Positions 53,650 through 62,176 of a DNA stretch of 64,000 nucleotides are shown here, one piece after another. The stretch is taken from the NCBI GenBank assembly GCA_963789885.1, contig CAWBNB010000017.1:27991-91990 (forward strand), given 5' to 3'. A model generated the notes under the pieces. It was not told the DNA's origin and made no database searches. It saw only the letters and a program-made list of their open reading frames with translations. A program made the position numbers and the translations under genes. This DNA is from DATEDA01 sp963789885. Lineage in GTDB: Bacteria > Pseudomonadota > Gammaproteobacteria > Burkholderiales > SG8-39. Positions within the stretch are counted from its first letter, which is position 1. Each line of letters begins with the position of its first letter.

Positions 53650-54813
53650 CTATTCGCGCAGGCCGCGCCGCCGCTGCACCGCCGGCCGCTTGCCGACGGT
53701 GACCGGCAGGTCGAACTCCCTCTGGTCGCGGCGCAGTTTCAGGTTCGCCTGGCTGCCGGGCTTGAGATCGGCGACGGTGTCGAGCATCGTCGCCGGGTCG
53801 GGGGTGGGCACCGCGTTCACCGCGAGCAGCACGTCGCCCGCCTTGACGCCGGCCTTCTCCGCCGGGCCGTCGCGCTCCACCCCGGCGATCAGCACGCCGG
53901 AGGTCTTTGCCGTCTTGAGGGCCTCGAAGACCTCCGACGACACGCCCTGCGTCTGCACGCCGATGTAGCCGCGCGTCACGCCGCCCTGCTCGACGATCTG
54001 CTCGAGCACCGCCTTGGCGGTCGACACCGGGATCGCGAAGCCGATCCCGACCGAGCCGCCGGTGCGCGAGAAGATCGCGGTGTTGATGCCGATCAGGTTC
54101 CCGGCGGCGTCGATCAGCGCGCCGCCGGAATTGCCGACGTTGATCGACGCGTCGGTCTGGATGAAGTTCTCGTAGGTGTTGAGGTTGAGGCCGCGGCGGC
54201 CGAGCCCGGAGACGATCCCCATCGTCACCGTCTGCCCCACGCCGAACGGGTTGCCGATCGCGAGCACCACGTCGCCGACGCGCACCGCCCCGGGGGCGGC
54301 GAACGTCATCGCGGGCAGGTTCTCGCGCTCCACCTTCAGCACCGCGAGATCGGTGTCCGGATCGGTGCCCACCAGCTTCGCCTTCAGCCGCGTCTTGCCG
54401 TCGGCGAGCAGCACCTCGATCTCTTCCATGCCCTCGACCACGTGGTTGTTCGTCAGCAGGTAGCCCTTCGAGCTCACGATCACCCCCGAGCCGAGCCGCG
54501 GGCCGCGCGGGTCGTCGAGTTGGTCGCCGAAGAACCGCCGGAACACCGGGTCGTCCGGAACCTGCTGGCGCGAGCCGTGGGCGGTCCCCGAGGTGAAGAC
54601 GTATACGACGGCCGGCGCCGCCTTGGCCACGGCCTCGCTGTAGGACGCCGCCCTCGCGGCGACCTCGCGCTGGGGGACGGCCTGCTGCACGACCACCGGG
54701 GTCGGGGACGCCTCGCGGGTCGCGAGCCACTCGGGCCTGAGCGTCGTGACGGCGAAGAGCGCCGCGAGCACGACCGTTGCCGCCTGCGCGAACCAGAGCC
54801 AGAGCCGTTTCAT
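53650..54813 (-). CDS. Trypsin-like serine protease with one PDZ domain (DegS/HtrA family)
   Basis: 387 residues. An N-terminal membrane anchor (about 6–26) replaces a cleaved signal, then comes a protease domain with the catalytic triad His (LLTNNHVVEG), Asp (DPDTDLAVLK) and Ser (GNSGGALID). One PDZ domain (about 285–375; SGVLIAGVERDGPAEKAGVK) follows. One PDZ and a membrane anchor fit DegS/AlgW-type sensors of envelope stress rather than DegP/DegQ. It is divergent from the Nif3-like gene with 53 bases between. Confidence 0.92.
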   Translation of the reverse strand: MKRLWLWFAQAATVVLAALFAVTTLRPEWLATREASPTPVVVQQAVPQREVAARAASYSEAVAKAAPAVVYVFTSGTAHGSRQQVPDDPVFRRFFGDQLDDPRGPRLGSGVIVSSKGYLLTNNHVVEGMEEIEVLLADGKTRLKAKLVGTDPDTDLAVLKVERENLPAMTFAAPGAVRVGDVVLAIGNPFGVGQTVTMGIVSGLGRRGLNLNTYENFIQTDASINVGNSGGALIDAAGNLIGINTAIFSRTGGSVGIGFAIPVSTAKAVLEQIVEQGGVTRGYIGVQTQGVSSEVFEALKTAKTSGVLIAGVERDGPAEKAGVKAGDVLLAVNAVPTPDPATMLDTVADLKPGSQANLKLRRDQREFDLPVTVGKRPAVQRRRGLRE

Positions 54814-54866
54814 GTCATTGCACCCCGCCTAGAATGCGGGTTCGATAGGGCTTCGGAGCGACGGCG

Positions 54867-55613
54867 ATGAACCGCGATGAGCTGGTACGTCATCTCGACC
54901 AGCTGCTGGATGTCTCCCGTATACGCGATTATTGCCCAAACGGATTGCAGGTGGAAGGTCGCCTGGAGGTCGCCCGCCTGGTGTCCGGCGTCACCGCCAG
55001 CCTGGCGCTGATCGAACGTGCGACGGCGGCCGGCGCCGACGCGTTGCTGGTGCACCACGGCTACTTCTGGAAGGGCGAGGACCCGCGGCTCGTCGGGACG
55101 CGGAAGCGCCGGATCGAGCTCCTGCTCGCGGCCGGGCTCAACCTATTCGCCTATCACCTGCCGCTCGATCTCCATCCGGAGCTCGGCAACAACGCGCAGC
55201 TCGCCGCCCGGCTCGGGCTCCGCACCGAAGGACGCGGCGGCGAGCAGGACCTCGTCGCCTACGGTGCGCTCGATGCGCCGACCGACCTCGACGGGTTCGT
55301 CACGCGGGTGAAGGCGCGACTCGGCCGCGCGCCGCTCGTCGTCGGCGAACCGAGCCGCGCGGTGTCGCGCGTCGCGTGGTGCACCGGCGCGGCGCAGGGC
55401 TTCTTCGAAACCGCGATCGGGCTCGGCGTCGACGCGTACCTCACCGGCGAGATCTCCGAGCAGCACGTCCATCTCGCACGCGAGTCGGGCGTCGCATTCG
55501 TCGCGGCCGGGCACCACGCGACCGAGCGGTTCGGCGTGCAGGCGGTCGGCGAGCATCTCGAGCGCACGTTCGGGCTCGCGCATCAGTTCGTCGACATCGA
55601 CAACCCGGTCTGA
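54867..55613 (+). CDS. Nif3-like dinuclear metal-centre protein
   Basis: 248-residue NIF3/YbgI-family protein with metal-binding HHG in DALLVHHGYFWKG, YHLPLDLHPELGNNAQLA and GHHATERFGVQAVGEHL. The family fold is well known and has been tied to GTP cyclohydrolase-like activity, but no clear cell role is established. In betaproteobacteria it regularly lies between the degS-like gene and petA. Confidence 0.92.
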   Translation: MNRDELVRHLDQLLDVSRIRDYCPNGLQVEGRLEVARLVSGVTASLALIERATAAGADALLVHHGYFWKGEDPRLVGTRKRRIELLLAAGLNLFAYHLPLDLHPELGNNAQLAARLGLRTEGRGGEQDLVAYGALDAPTDLDGFVTRVKARLGRAPLVVGEPSRAVSRVAWCTGAAQGFFETAIGLGVDAYLTGEISEQHVHLARESGVAFVAAGHHATERFGVQAVGEHLERTFGLAHQFVDIDNPV

Positions 55614-55622
55614 ACCTTTGGC

Positions 55623-55654
55623 CCGCCCGCTCGAACGGGCGGATTGGTGGTTTT
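55623..55654 (+). terminator. Terminator after the Nif3-like gene
   Basis: CCGCCCG-CTCGAA-CGGGCGG (55623–55642), a perfect 7-bp stem, followed by ATTGGTGGTTTT. The T-run is delayed, so the strength is moderate. It separates the Nif3-like gene from the petABC promoter. Confidence 0.5.
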
Positions 55655-55688
55655 GTCAAACTGGATCAACGGGTTGCGCGCGAAAACT

Positions 55689-55716
55689 TTCAATCCATGA
55701 CAGCCTTCGCTATAAT
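55689..55716 (+). promoter_or_regulatory. Sigma70 promoter of petABC
   Basis: A perfect −10 TATAAT at 55711–55716 and a weaker −35 (TTCAAT, 55689–55694) with a 16-base spacer. The start would be about 45 bases before the petA ATG at 55767, which has an AAAAGGA ribosome site. Confidence 0.65.
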
Positions 55717-55766
55717 CCCGCGTCCCGCCGCGGCCCACTCCATACCAAGAGTCGAAAAGGATCTCA

Positions 55767-56396
55767 ATGAGCACCTCCTCGCAAGCGATCCCGCCGCACG
55801 GCGCTGCCGGCGACGACGAGGTCGATCAGAGCCGCCGCAATCTCCTCGTCGCGACGTGCGTCGCCGGGGGCGCCGCAACCGCCGCGGCAGCGTGGCCCTT
55901 CTTGGTGAGCATGGAGCCGTCCGCGCGCGCGCGCGCGGCCGGCGCGCCGGTCGAAGCGGACATCTCCAACCTCGAGCCGGGCACGATGATGGTCGTCGAG
56001 TGGCAGGGCAAGCCGGTCTGGGTCGTGCGCCGGACGCAGGCGATGCTCGACACGCTGAAGAAGGACGAGGCGCAGCTCGCTGATCCGCTGTCGAAGCGTT
56101 CGTCCCAGCCCGAGTACTGCGAGAACATCTGGCGCGCGCGCGAGGATAAGAAGGACATCCTCGTAACGGTGGGCATCTGCACCCACCTCGGCTGCTCGCC
56201 GACCGCCAAGTTCACGCCCGGGGACCCGAGCATGGGGTCGGGCTGGGAGGGCGGCTTCCTCTGTCCGTGCCACGGCTCGCGGTTCGACCTGTCCGCGCGC
56301 GTGTTCGCGAACTTCCCCGCGCCGGACAACCTGCCGATCCCCAGATTCAAGTTCCTGTCGGATCAGCGCGTCCTGATCGGCGACGACAAGGCCTGA
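55767..56396 (+). CDS. petA: Ubiquinol–cytochrome c reductase iron–sulfur subunit (Rieske)
   Basis: [2Fe-2S] subunit of the bc1 complex that takes electrons from ubiquinol. 209 residues: a Tat-like N-terminus (QSRRNLLVA) leading into a membrane anchor (about 25–48), then the Rieske domain with cluster ligands in CTHLGC and CPCHGS. The twin-arginine motif suggests export by the TatABC encoded in this window. It leads petA–petB–petC. Confidence 0.96.
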   Translation: MSTSSQAIPPHGAAGDDEVDQSRRNLLVATCVAGGAATAAAAWPFLVSMEPSARARAAGAPVEADISNLEPGTMMVVEWQGKPVWVVRRTQAMLDTLKKDEAQLADPLSKRSSQPEYCENIWRAREDKKDILVTVGICTHLGCSPTAKFTPGDPSMGSGWEGGFLCPCHGSRFDLSARVFANFPAPDNLPIPRFKFLSDQRVLIGDDKA

Positions 56397-56401
56397 TTCC
56401 C

Positions 56402-57784
56402 ATGGCGAACAGTACGACCTCCAAGAACGTCTGGGCGCGCGATCTTTTCGAGTGGATCGACGCGCGCTTCCCGCTGTCGGCGCTGTGGAAGTCGCAGGTC
56501 TCCGAGTACTACGCGCCGAAGAACTTCAACTTCTGGTACTACTTCGGCTCGCTCGCGCTCGTCGTGCTGGTGCTGCAGATCGTCACCGGCATCTTCCTCA
56601 CCATGAACTACAAGCCCGACGCGCTCCTCGCGTTCGCCTCGGTCGAGTACATCATGCGCGAGGTGTCGTGGGGCTGGCTGATCCGCTACCTGCACTCGAC
56701 CGGCGCGTCGTTCTTCTTCATCTGCGTGTACCTCCACATGTTCCGCGCGCTGCTGTACGGGTCGTACCGCAGGCCGCGCGAGCTCACATGGCTCATGGGT
56801 GTCGCCATCTTCCTGTGCCTCATGGCCGAGGCGTTCTTCGGCTATCTCCTGCCCTGGGGCCAGATGTCCTTCTGGGGGGCGCAGGTGATCGTGAACCTGT
56901 TCGCCGCGATCCCGTTCGTCGGCGAGAGCCTCGCGATCTGGATCCGCGGCGACTACGTGGTCGGGGACGCGACGCTCAACCGCTTCTTCGCCTTCCACGT
57001 GATCGCGGTGCCGCTCGTGCTGCTCGGGATCGTCGTCGCGCACCTGATGGCGCTGCACGAGACCGGCTCGAACAACCCCGATGGCGTCGAGATCAAGAAG
57101 CACATCGACCCGCGTACCGGCCATCCGGTCGACGGCATCCCGTTCCACCCGTACTACACGGTGAAGGACCTGTTCGGAACGATGGTGTTCCTGTTCGTGT
57201 TCGCGATCATCGCGTTCTTCCTGCCCGAGTTCGGCGGCTACTTCCTCGAGCACAACAACTTCATTCCCGCCGATCCCCTGAAGACCCCCCCGCACATCGC
57301 GCCGGTCTGGTACTTCACGCCCTACTACTCGGTGCTGCGCGCGACGACCGACGAACTGAAGTGGGTGATCGCGATCGCCGCCGCGCTGTTCATGGTGTGG
57401 GCGTTCCTGCGCCGTGGCAGCCACGCGGTGCGCATGACGCTGGTCGGCGCCGGCGCGGTCGTCCTCGTGCTCCTCTACCTTCTCGAGGCGAAGGTCTGGG
57501 GCGTGATCCTGATGGGCGCCTCGGTCCTGATATTCGCGTTCATGCCGTGGCTCGACCGCTCGCCGGTGAAGTCGATCCGCTACAAGGGCTGGATGTACAA
57601 GCTCGCACTCGCGATCTTCGTCATCTCGTTCCTGGTGCTCGGGTACCTCGGCATGCAGACGCCGACCAACACGCTGACGCGCATCGCGCAGGTGGGCACG
57701 ATCCTGTACTTCGCGTTCTTCCTGCTGATGCCCTGGTACACCTCGATCGACAAGACCGAGACCCCGCCGGAGAGGGTGACGTGA
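56402..57784 (+). CDS. petB: Cytochrome b of the bc1 complex
   Basis: 460-residue membrane protein with about nine helices and four haem-ligand histidines in two helices (around YLHSTGASFFFICVYLHMF and FFAFHVIAVPLVLLGIVVAHL). The quinol-site motif PDWY has the form PVWY here (HIAPVWYFTPYYSVLR). ATG at 56402, five bases after petA, gives the usual start; the open frame upstream lies in petA. It is full-length, not split as in cytochrome b6/subunit IV systems. Confidence 0.97.
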   Translation: MANSTTSKNVWARDLFEWIDARFPLSALWKSQVSEYYAPKNFNFWYYFGSLALVVLVLQIVTGIFLTMNYKPDALLAFASVEYIMREVSWGWLIRYLHSTGASFFFICVYLHMFRALLYGSYRRPRELTWLMGVAIFLCLMAEAFFGYLLPWGQMSFWGAQVIVNLFAAIPFVGESLAIWIRGDYVVGDATLNRFFAFHVIAVPLVLLGIVVAHLMALHETGSNNPDGVEIKKHIDPRTGHPVDGIPFHPYYTVKDLFGTMVFLFVFAIIAFFLPEFGGYFLEHNNFIPADPLKTPPHIAPVWYFTPYYSVLRATTDELKWVIAIAAALFMVWAFLRRGSHAVRMTLVGAGAVVLVLLYLLEAKVWGVILMGASVLIFAFMPWLDRSPVKSIRYKGWMYKLALAIFVISFLVLGYLGMQTPTNTLTRIAQVGTILYFAFFLLMPWYTSIDKTETPPERVT

Positions 57785-58560
57785 AGACGACCAGACGCCT
57801 CGCCGCGGCGCTCGCCGCGATCGCCCTCGCCGCCGCGTTCGCAGGCAGCCCGGCCCGCGCCGCGTCCGAGGGCGTGAAGCTCGACGACATCGGGACGAAC
57901 GCGACCGATCTCGCGAGCCTCCAGTCCGGCGCGCGCACCTTCGTCAACTTCTGCCTCAACTGCCACAGCGCCTCGCTCATGCGCTACAACGCGCTGCGCG
58001 AGATCGGCCTCACCGACGAGCAGATCAAGGACAACCTGCTGTTCACGGCCGAGAAGATCGGCCTGCCGATGACGATCGCGATGGCGCCGCGGGACGCGAA
58101 GGAGTGGTTCGGCGCGACTCCGCCGGACCTGTCGGTGATCGCTCGCTCGCGCGGCCCGAACTGGCTCTACACGTACCTGCGCAGCTTCTACCGCGACCCG
58201 ACCACGACCACCGGCTGGAACAACCTGGTCTATCCGAACGTCGGCATGCCGCACGTGCTCTGGCGGCTGCAGGGCGAGCGCATTGCCAGAGAAGACGCGG
58301 CCGTCAAGGACGGACGGCCGATCATGGGCGAGGACGGCAAGCCGCTCATGGTCGTGAAGCTCGAGCCGCTCGCCCCCGGCGCGCAGTCGGCGATCGAGTA
58401 CGACAAGACCGTCTACGACCTGGTGAACTTCCTCGCCTGGATGGGCGAGCCGCACCAGATGACGCGCAAGCGCGTCGGCATCTGGGTGCTGATCGGCCTG
58501 GCGGTCCTGATCTTCCTCAGCTACTTCCTGAAGCGGGCGTACTGGAAAGACGTGCACTGA
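57781..58560 (+). CDS. petC: Cytochrome c1 of the bc1 complex
   Basis: 259 residues with a signal peptide (LAAALAAIALAAAFAGSPARA), the c-type haem site CLNCH, the Met ligand region near GMPHVLW or AMAPRDAKEW, and a C-terminal membrane anchor (VGIWVLIGLAVLIFLSYFLKR). It passes electrons from Rieske to soluble cytochrome c. GTG at 57781 overlaps the petB stop (GTGA). Confidence 0.96.
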   Translation: MKTTRRLAAALAAIALAAAFAGSPARAASEGVKLDDIGTNATDLASLQSGARTFVNFCLNCHSASLMRYNALREIGLTDEQIKDNLLFTAEKIGLPMTIAMAPRDAKEWFGATPPDLSVIARSRGPNWLYTYLRSFYRDPTTTTGWNNLVYPNVGMPHVLWRLQGERIAREDAAVKDGRPIMGEDGKPLMVVKLEPLAPGAQSAIEYDKTVYDLVNFLAWMGEPHQMTRKRVGIWVLIGLAVLIFLSYFLKRAYWKDVH

Positions 58561-58613
58561 GGTCCCACCTGTGGGGGTGGGGGCGGACGCCAGCGCTCAC
58601 CCTCCCCAATTGA

Positions 58614-58631
58614 GCCCCCGCTCGCGGGGGC
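58614..58631. repeat. GC hairpin upstream of sspA
   Basis: GCCCCCG-CTCG-CGGGGGC, a perfect 7-bp stem with a four-base loop, starting 54 bases after the petC stop and ending 13 bases before the sspA ATG. No T-run. It could affect sspA translation or be another member of the G/C-run hairpin set. Confidence 0.5.
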
Positions 58632-58643
58632 AAGGCCAGTCCC

Positions 58644-59243
58644 ATGATGAACCTCTACTCCGGAACGACCTGCCCGTTCTCGCAGCGCTGCCGCATCGTG
58701 CTGTACGAGAAGGGGATGGATTTCCAGATCATCGACGTCGACATGTACAACAAGCCGGAAGACATTGCGGTCATGAACCCGTACGGCCGCCTTCCGGTGC
58801 TCGTCGAGCGCGACCTCATCCTCTACGAGGCGAACATCATCAACGAGTACATCGACGAGCGGTTCCCCCACCCGCAGCTGATGCCGGCCGACCCGGTCAT
58901 GCGGGCGCGGGCGCGGCTCTTCCTCTTCAACTTCGAGGTCGAGCTCTTCAGCCAGATCGACCACCTCGAGCAGGGCAACGCCAAGCAGCAGGAGAAGTCG
59001 CGCAGCCACGTGGCCGACCGGCTCACCGAGCTCGCGCCGGTGTTCACCAAGCAGAAGTACATGCTGGGCGACGAGTTCTCGATGCTCGACGTGGCGATCT
59101 CGCCGCTGCTCTGGCGGCTCGACTACTACGGCATCACGCTGCCGAAGTCGGCGGCGCCGCTTGCGAAGTACGCCGAGCGGCTCTTCAGCCGGCCGGCGTT
59201 CATCGACGCGCTCACGCCGTCCGAGAAGGTAATGCGGAAATAG
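58644..59243 (+). CDS. sspA: Stringent starvation protein A (glutathione S-transferase fold)
   Basis: 199 residues with a thioredoxin-like N-terminal half (LYSGTTCPFSQRCRIVLYEKG) and an all-helical C-terminal half (LGDEFSMLDVAISPLLWRLDYYG). SspA binds RNA polymerase and alters transcription under stress in E. coli; it has no proven GST activity. It comes before sspB after petABC, a typical betaproteobacterial order. Confidence 0.93.
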   Translation: MMNLYSGTTCPFSQRCRIVLYEKGMDFQIIDVDMYNKPEDIAVMNPYGRLPVLVERDLILYEANIINEYIDERFPHPQLMPADPVMRARARLFLFNFEVELFSQIDHLEQGNAKQQEKSRSHVADRLTELAPVFTKQKYMLGDEFSMLDVAISPLLWRLDYYGITLPKSAAPLAKYAERLFSRPAFIDALTPSEKVMRK

Positions 59244-59292
59244 TGCCGCGCACCGCCGGCCTGTCCGCCTGCTCCCGGCGTAAACTTGTCCG

Positions 59293-59721
59293 ATGTCAGA
59301 GCCGGTCCCGACGAAGCCGTACCTGCTCCGCGCGCTCTACGAGTGGTGCGTGGACAACGGCTACACGCCTTACGTCTCGGTCATCGTCGACGCCGAAACC
59401 CGGGTGCCGGTGGAGTACGTCCGCAACGGCGAGATCGTCCTGAACATCGGGCCCCTTGCGGCGCACAAGCTGAAGATGGGGAACGATGCCATCGAGTTCG
59501 CCGCGCGGTTCGGCGGCGTGCCGCGGGACCTGTCGATCCCGGTGTCCCAGGTGGCGGCCATCTACGCGCGCGAGAACGGCCACGGCATGTCGTTCGAGAT
59601 CGGTCGCAAGGAAACGGCGTGGGAAGCGAGCGGCGAGGCGCTGTCGAAGGAAGGGCCCGCTGCGCCCGAGCCGCCGTCTGCGCCCGGCGGCGGCAAGCCG
59701 AACCTGCGCGTGATCAAGTAA
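59293..59721 (+). CDS. sspB: ClpXP adaptor protein SspB
   Basis: Delivers ssrA-tagged proteins to ClpXP. 142 residues: the SspB fold (KPYLLRALYEWCVDNGYTPY, FAARFGGVPRDLSIPVSQVAAIYARENG) followed by a flexible linker and the short ClpX-binding end KPNLRVIK, which matches the family's conserved C-terminal tail. It follows sspA by 49 bases. Confidence 0.94.
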   Translation: MSEPVPTKPYLLRALYEWCVDNGYTPYVSVIVDAETRVPVEYVRNGEIVLNIGPLAAHKLKMGNDAIEFAARFGGVPRDLSIPVSQVAAIYARENGHGMSFEIGRKETAWEASGEALSKEGPAAPEPPSAPGGGKPNLRVIK

Positions 59722-59846
59722 GCGCACGGCGCGCGAGCAGCGTTCCTGCAAGCTAGGCCACCATGACGCTCTTCGCCGCGCGCCTGGCACCCCTGCCGGG
59801 GCGCGGTGCTGCCGGTCCGACGCCCAGGGACGCGTGACGGAGGGCA

Positions 59847-61319
59847 ATGATGTTCGTCGCATGGCTCAGCAACACCGTCGGCAAGCAGCCGACCGGCGCG
59901 GTGTTCGCGCTCGCGCTCGCGCTGATGGGGATGATCGCGCTCGTCGAGTACGGGCTCGGGCAGGAGCTGCTGCTCGCGATCGTGTACCTGGTGCCGATCG
60001 TGATCGTGACCTGGGCAGCAGGCCGCAACGCGGGCATCGCCTTTTCACTGCTCGCGACGGCGATCTGGGTCACCACCGTCATCCTCACTCACCGCGCGTA
60101 CACGAACCCGCTCTACTTCCACTGGGAGTGGCTCGTTCGGCTGGCGATGTTCATCCTGTTCGTCGTCATCCTGTCGAAGCTGAAGGAGGCGCTGGGGAGC
60201 GCCGGCACCGCGCTCTCGCGCAGCGAGCAGAGCTACCGGACTCTCGTTGCCGCGCTGCCGCATGGCGTGCAGGAAATCGACCTCGGCGGTCGGATCCTGC
60301 TCGCGAACCCGGCGCTCCACCGCATGCTCGGCTACGGCGAGGGTGACCTCGTGGATCGCCCGGTCACAAGCCTCTTCGGCGACGCTGGCGAAGCGCAGCG
60401 TGCCCAGCGTGAGCTCGAGGCGCTGCGGCTCGCGCCTGGCGCGTCGGCGTCCTACGCCGGACGCCTCGCGCGCCGCGACGGCAGCGAGGTCGAGGTGCGC
60501 TTCGACTGGGTGTGCCGCCGCGACGACGCGGGCAGTCCGAGCGGATTCATCGCCGTCCTCACCGACCTCACCGAGCAGCGGCGCGCCGAGGCGGTGAGCC
60601 GCGAGCAGCAGGAGCGGCTCGAGCAGGCGGCGCGGCTGATCACCGTCGGCGAGATGGCGTCCACGCTGGCGCACGAGCTCAACCAGCCGCTCGCGTCGAT
60701 CGTCAACTTCAACATGGGCTGCGCGCGGCGCCTGCGTGCGGGGAACTGGGATCCGGACGCGCTGCTCGACGCGATGGAGCAGGGGAGCCGCCAGGCGGAG
60801 CGCGCGGGCGAGATCATCCGGAGGGTCCGCGAGTTCGTGTCGAAGCGCGAGCCGAGCCGTGCGCTCGTCGACTTCAATGCGATCGTGGGCGCGGCGGCCG
60901 CGCTTGCCGAGCTCGACGTGGAGAAGAAGCACGTCCGGCTCGCGCTCGATCTCGCCCCGACGCTGCCGCGGGTGCTCGCCGACGAGATCCTGATCGAGCA
61001 GGTGATCCTCAACCTCGTCCGGAACGGCGTCGAAGCGATGGACGAGACCGAGCCGGGCGAGCGGGAGCTGCGCCTCGCCTCGCAGCTCGATCTCGGGGGG
61101 CAGGTGCGGTTCTCGATCGCCGATCGCGGCTGCGGGATCGCCGATGGCATGGCGGGCGACGCGTTCGCCCCGTTCTTCACCACCAAGCCGCGCGGCATGG
61201 GGCTCGGGCTGAGCATCTGCCGCTCGATCCTCGAATACCACGACGGACGCCTCTGGTGCGAGCCCAACCCAGCCGGCGGCGCCATCTTCCATTTCACGTT
61301 GCCGGCTACTGCGCAGTGA
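59847..61319 (+). CDS. PAS-domain sensor histidine kinase
   Basis: 490 residues: four or five membrane helices in the first 110 residues, a PAS domain (about 128–245; VAALPHGVQEIDLGGRILLANPAL), then a kinase of the FixL/DctB-like class with H-box STLAHELNQPLASIVNF, N-box LIEQVILNLVRNGVEAM, and ATP lid GLGLSICRSILEYHDG. No haem-binding His typical of FixL PAS was confirmed. Its stop overlaps the GTG of the response regulator gene, so they form one pair. Two ATGs in a row make the start uncertain by one codon. Confidence 0.92.
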   Translation: MMFVAWLSNTVGKQPTGAVFALALALMGMIALVEYGLGQELLLAIVYLVPIVIVTWAAGRNAGIAFSLLATAIWVTTVILTHRAYTNPLYFHWEWLVRLAMFILFVVILSKLKEALGSAGTALSRSEQSYRTLVAALPHGVQEIDLGGRILLANPALHRMLGYGEGDLVDRPVTSLFGDAGEAQRAQRELEALRLAPGASASYAGRLARRDGSEVEVRFDWVCRRDDAGSPSGFIAVLTDLTEQRRAEAVSREQQERLEQAARLITVGEMASTLAHELNQPLASIVNFNMGCARRLRAGNWDPDALLDAMEQGSRQAERAGEIIRRVREFVSKREPSRALVDFNAIVGAAAALAELDVEKKHVRLALDLAPTLPRVLADEILIEQVILNLVRNGVEAMDETEPGERELRLASQLDLGGQVRFSIADRGCGIADGMAGDAFAPFFTTKPRGMGLGLSICRSILEYHDGRLWCEPNPAGGAIFHFTLPATAQ

Positions 61320-61948
61320 TCACGACCGGGACCGCGGCCAAAGTGTACGTCGTCGACGACGACGAGATGTTCCGCAAGTCGCTGCACTGGCTACTGGAGT
61401 CCGTCGGGCTGGAGGTCGCGGCGTTCGCGACCGCGGCCGAGTTCCTCGAGGTGTACCGCTCCGGCGATCCGGGGTGCCTCGTGCTCGACATCCGCATGCC
61501 CGGCATGAGCGGCCTCCAGCTGCAGGACGAGCTCGCGGCGCGAGCCGTGCGTCTGCCGATCGTCTTCCTGACGGCGCACGGCGACGTGCCGATGGCGGTG
61601 GCGGCGGTCAAGAAGGGCGCCGTGGATTTCGTGCAGAAGCCCTACAACGATCAGCGTCTGCTCGACGTCGTCCAGGACGCGCTGCAGCGCGACGCGGACA
61701 CGCGCGCGGCGGACGAACGTCGTAGGCGAACCGCCGGGCTGATCGCGGCGATGACCCCGCGCGAGCGCGAGGTGATGAACGCGGTGGTGGCGGGCAAGAC
61801 GAACAAGATCATCGCCGACGAACTCGGCGTGGCGGTGAAGACCATCGAGGCTCACCGCGCCAGGATGATGGAGAAGATGGGCGCGGGTTCCGTGGCCGAG
61901 CTCGTGCGCCTCGTCGCCGCGGTCGAGGCCGGTCCCCGGTCCGGCTGA
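61316..61948 (+). CDS. FixJ/NarL-type response regulator
   Basis: 210 residues: a receiver domain with VDDDE, phosphoacceptor Asp58 in VLDIRMPGMSG and Lys in VQKPYN, then a LuxR-type helix-turn-helix (MTPREREVMNAVVAGKTNKIIADELGV split by its turn, KTIEAHRARMMEKM). GTG overlaps the kinase stop (GTGA). It may regulate the transporter gene 228 bases downstream; no binding site was recognised in that gap. Confidence 0.94.
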   Translation: MITTGTAAKVYVVDDDEMFRKSLHWLLESVGLEVAAFATAAEFLEVYRSGDPGCLVLDIRMPGMSGLQLQDELAARAVRLPIVFLTAHGDVPMAVAAVKKGAVDFVQKPYNDQRLLDVVQDALQRDADTRAADERRRRTAGLIAAMTPREREVMNAVVAGKTNKIIADELGVAVKTIEAHRARMMEKMGAGSVAELVRLVAAVEAGPRSG

Positions 61949-62176
61949 CTCCGCGGTCGGCGCGCCGCCGCTCCTGCCGCCTCCGAGTTGCAACGGCCGT
62001 CGCCGCCTGCCGGAGTTCCCGGCGGCTCCATCGTCCCGCGGGTTTTCCCTGAACCACCTCCGGGTTGCCGCCAATTCCCGGGACTGCTCCGCTCCGTTAG
62101 CCTCGTTTTGGACCGGTGTGGCCGCGCGTCAGACGCGGGCGCCGCGCGAGAGGGTCCACGGGAGAAGAGGCACGCG

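Noticed and set aside
61949..62176. Gap before the MFS gene searched for a regulator binding site or −24/−12 promoter
   Set aside because: Some short repeats (CCCGGGA, CCGCGGG) occur, but nothing above what this GC content would give by chance.
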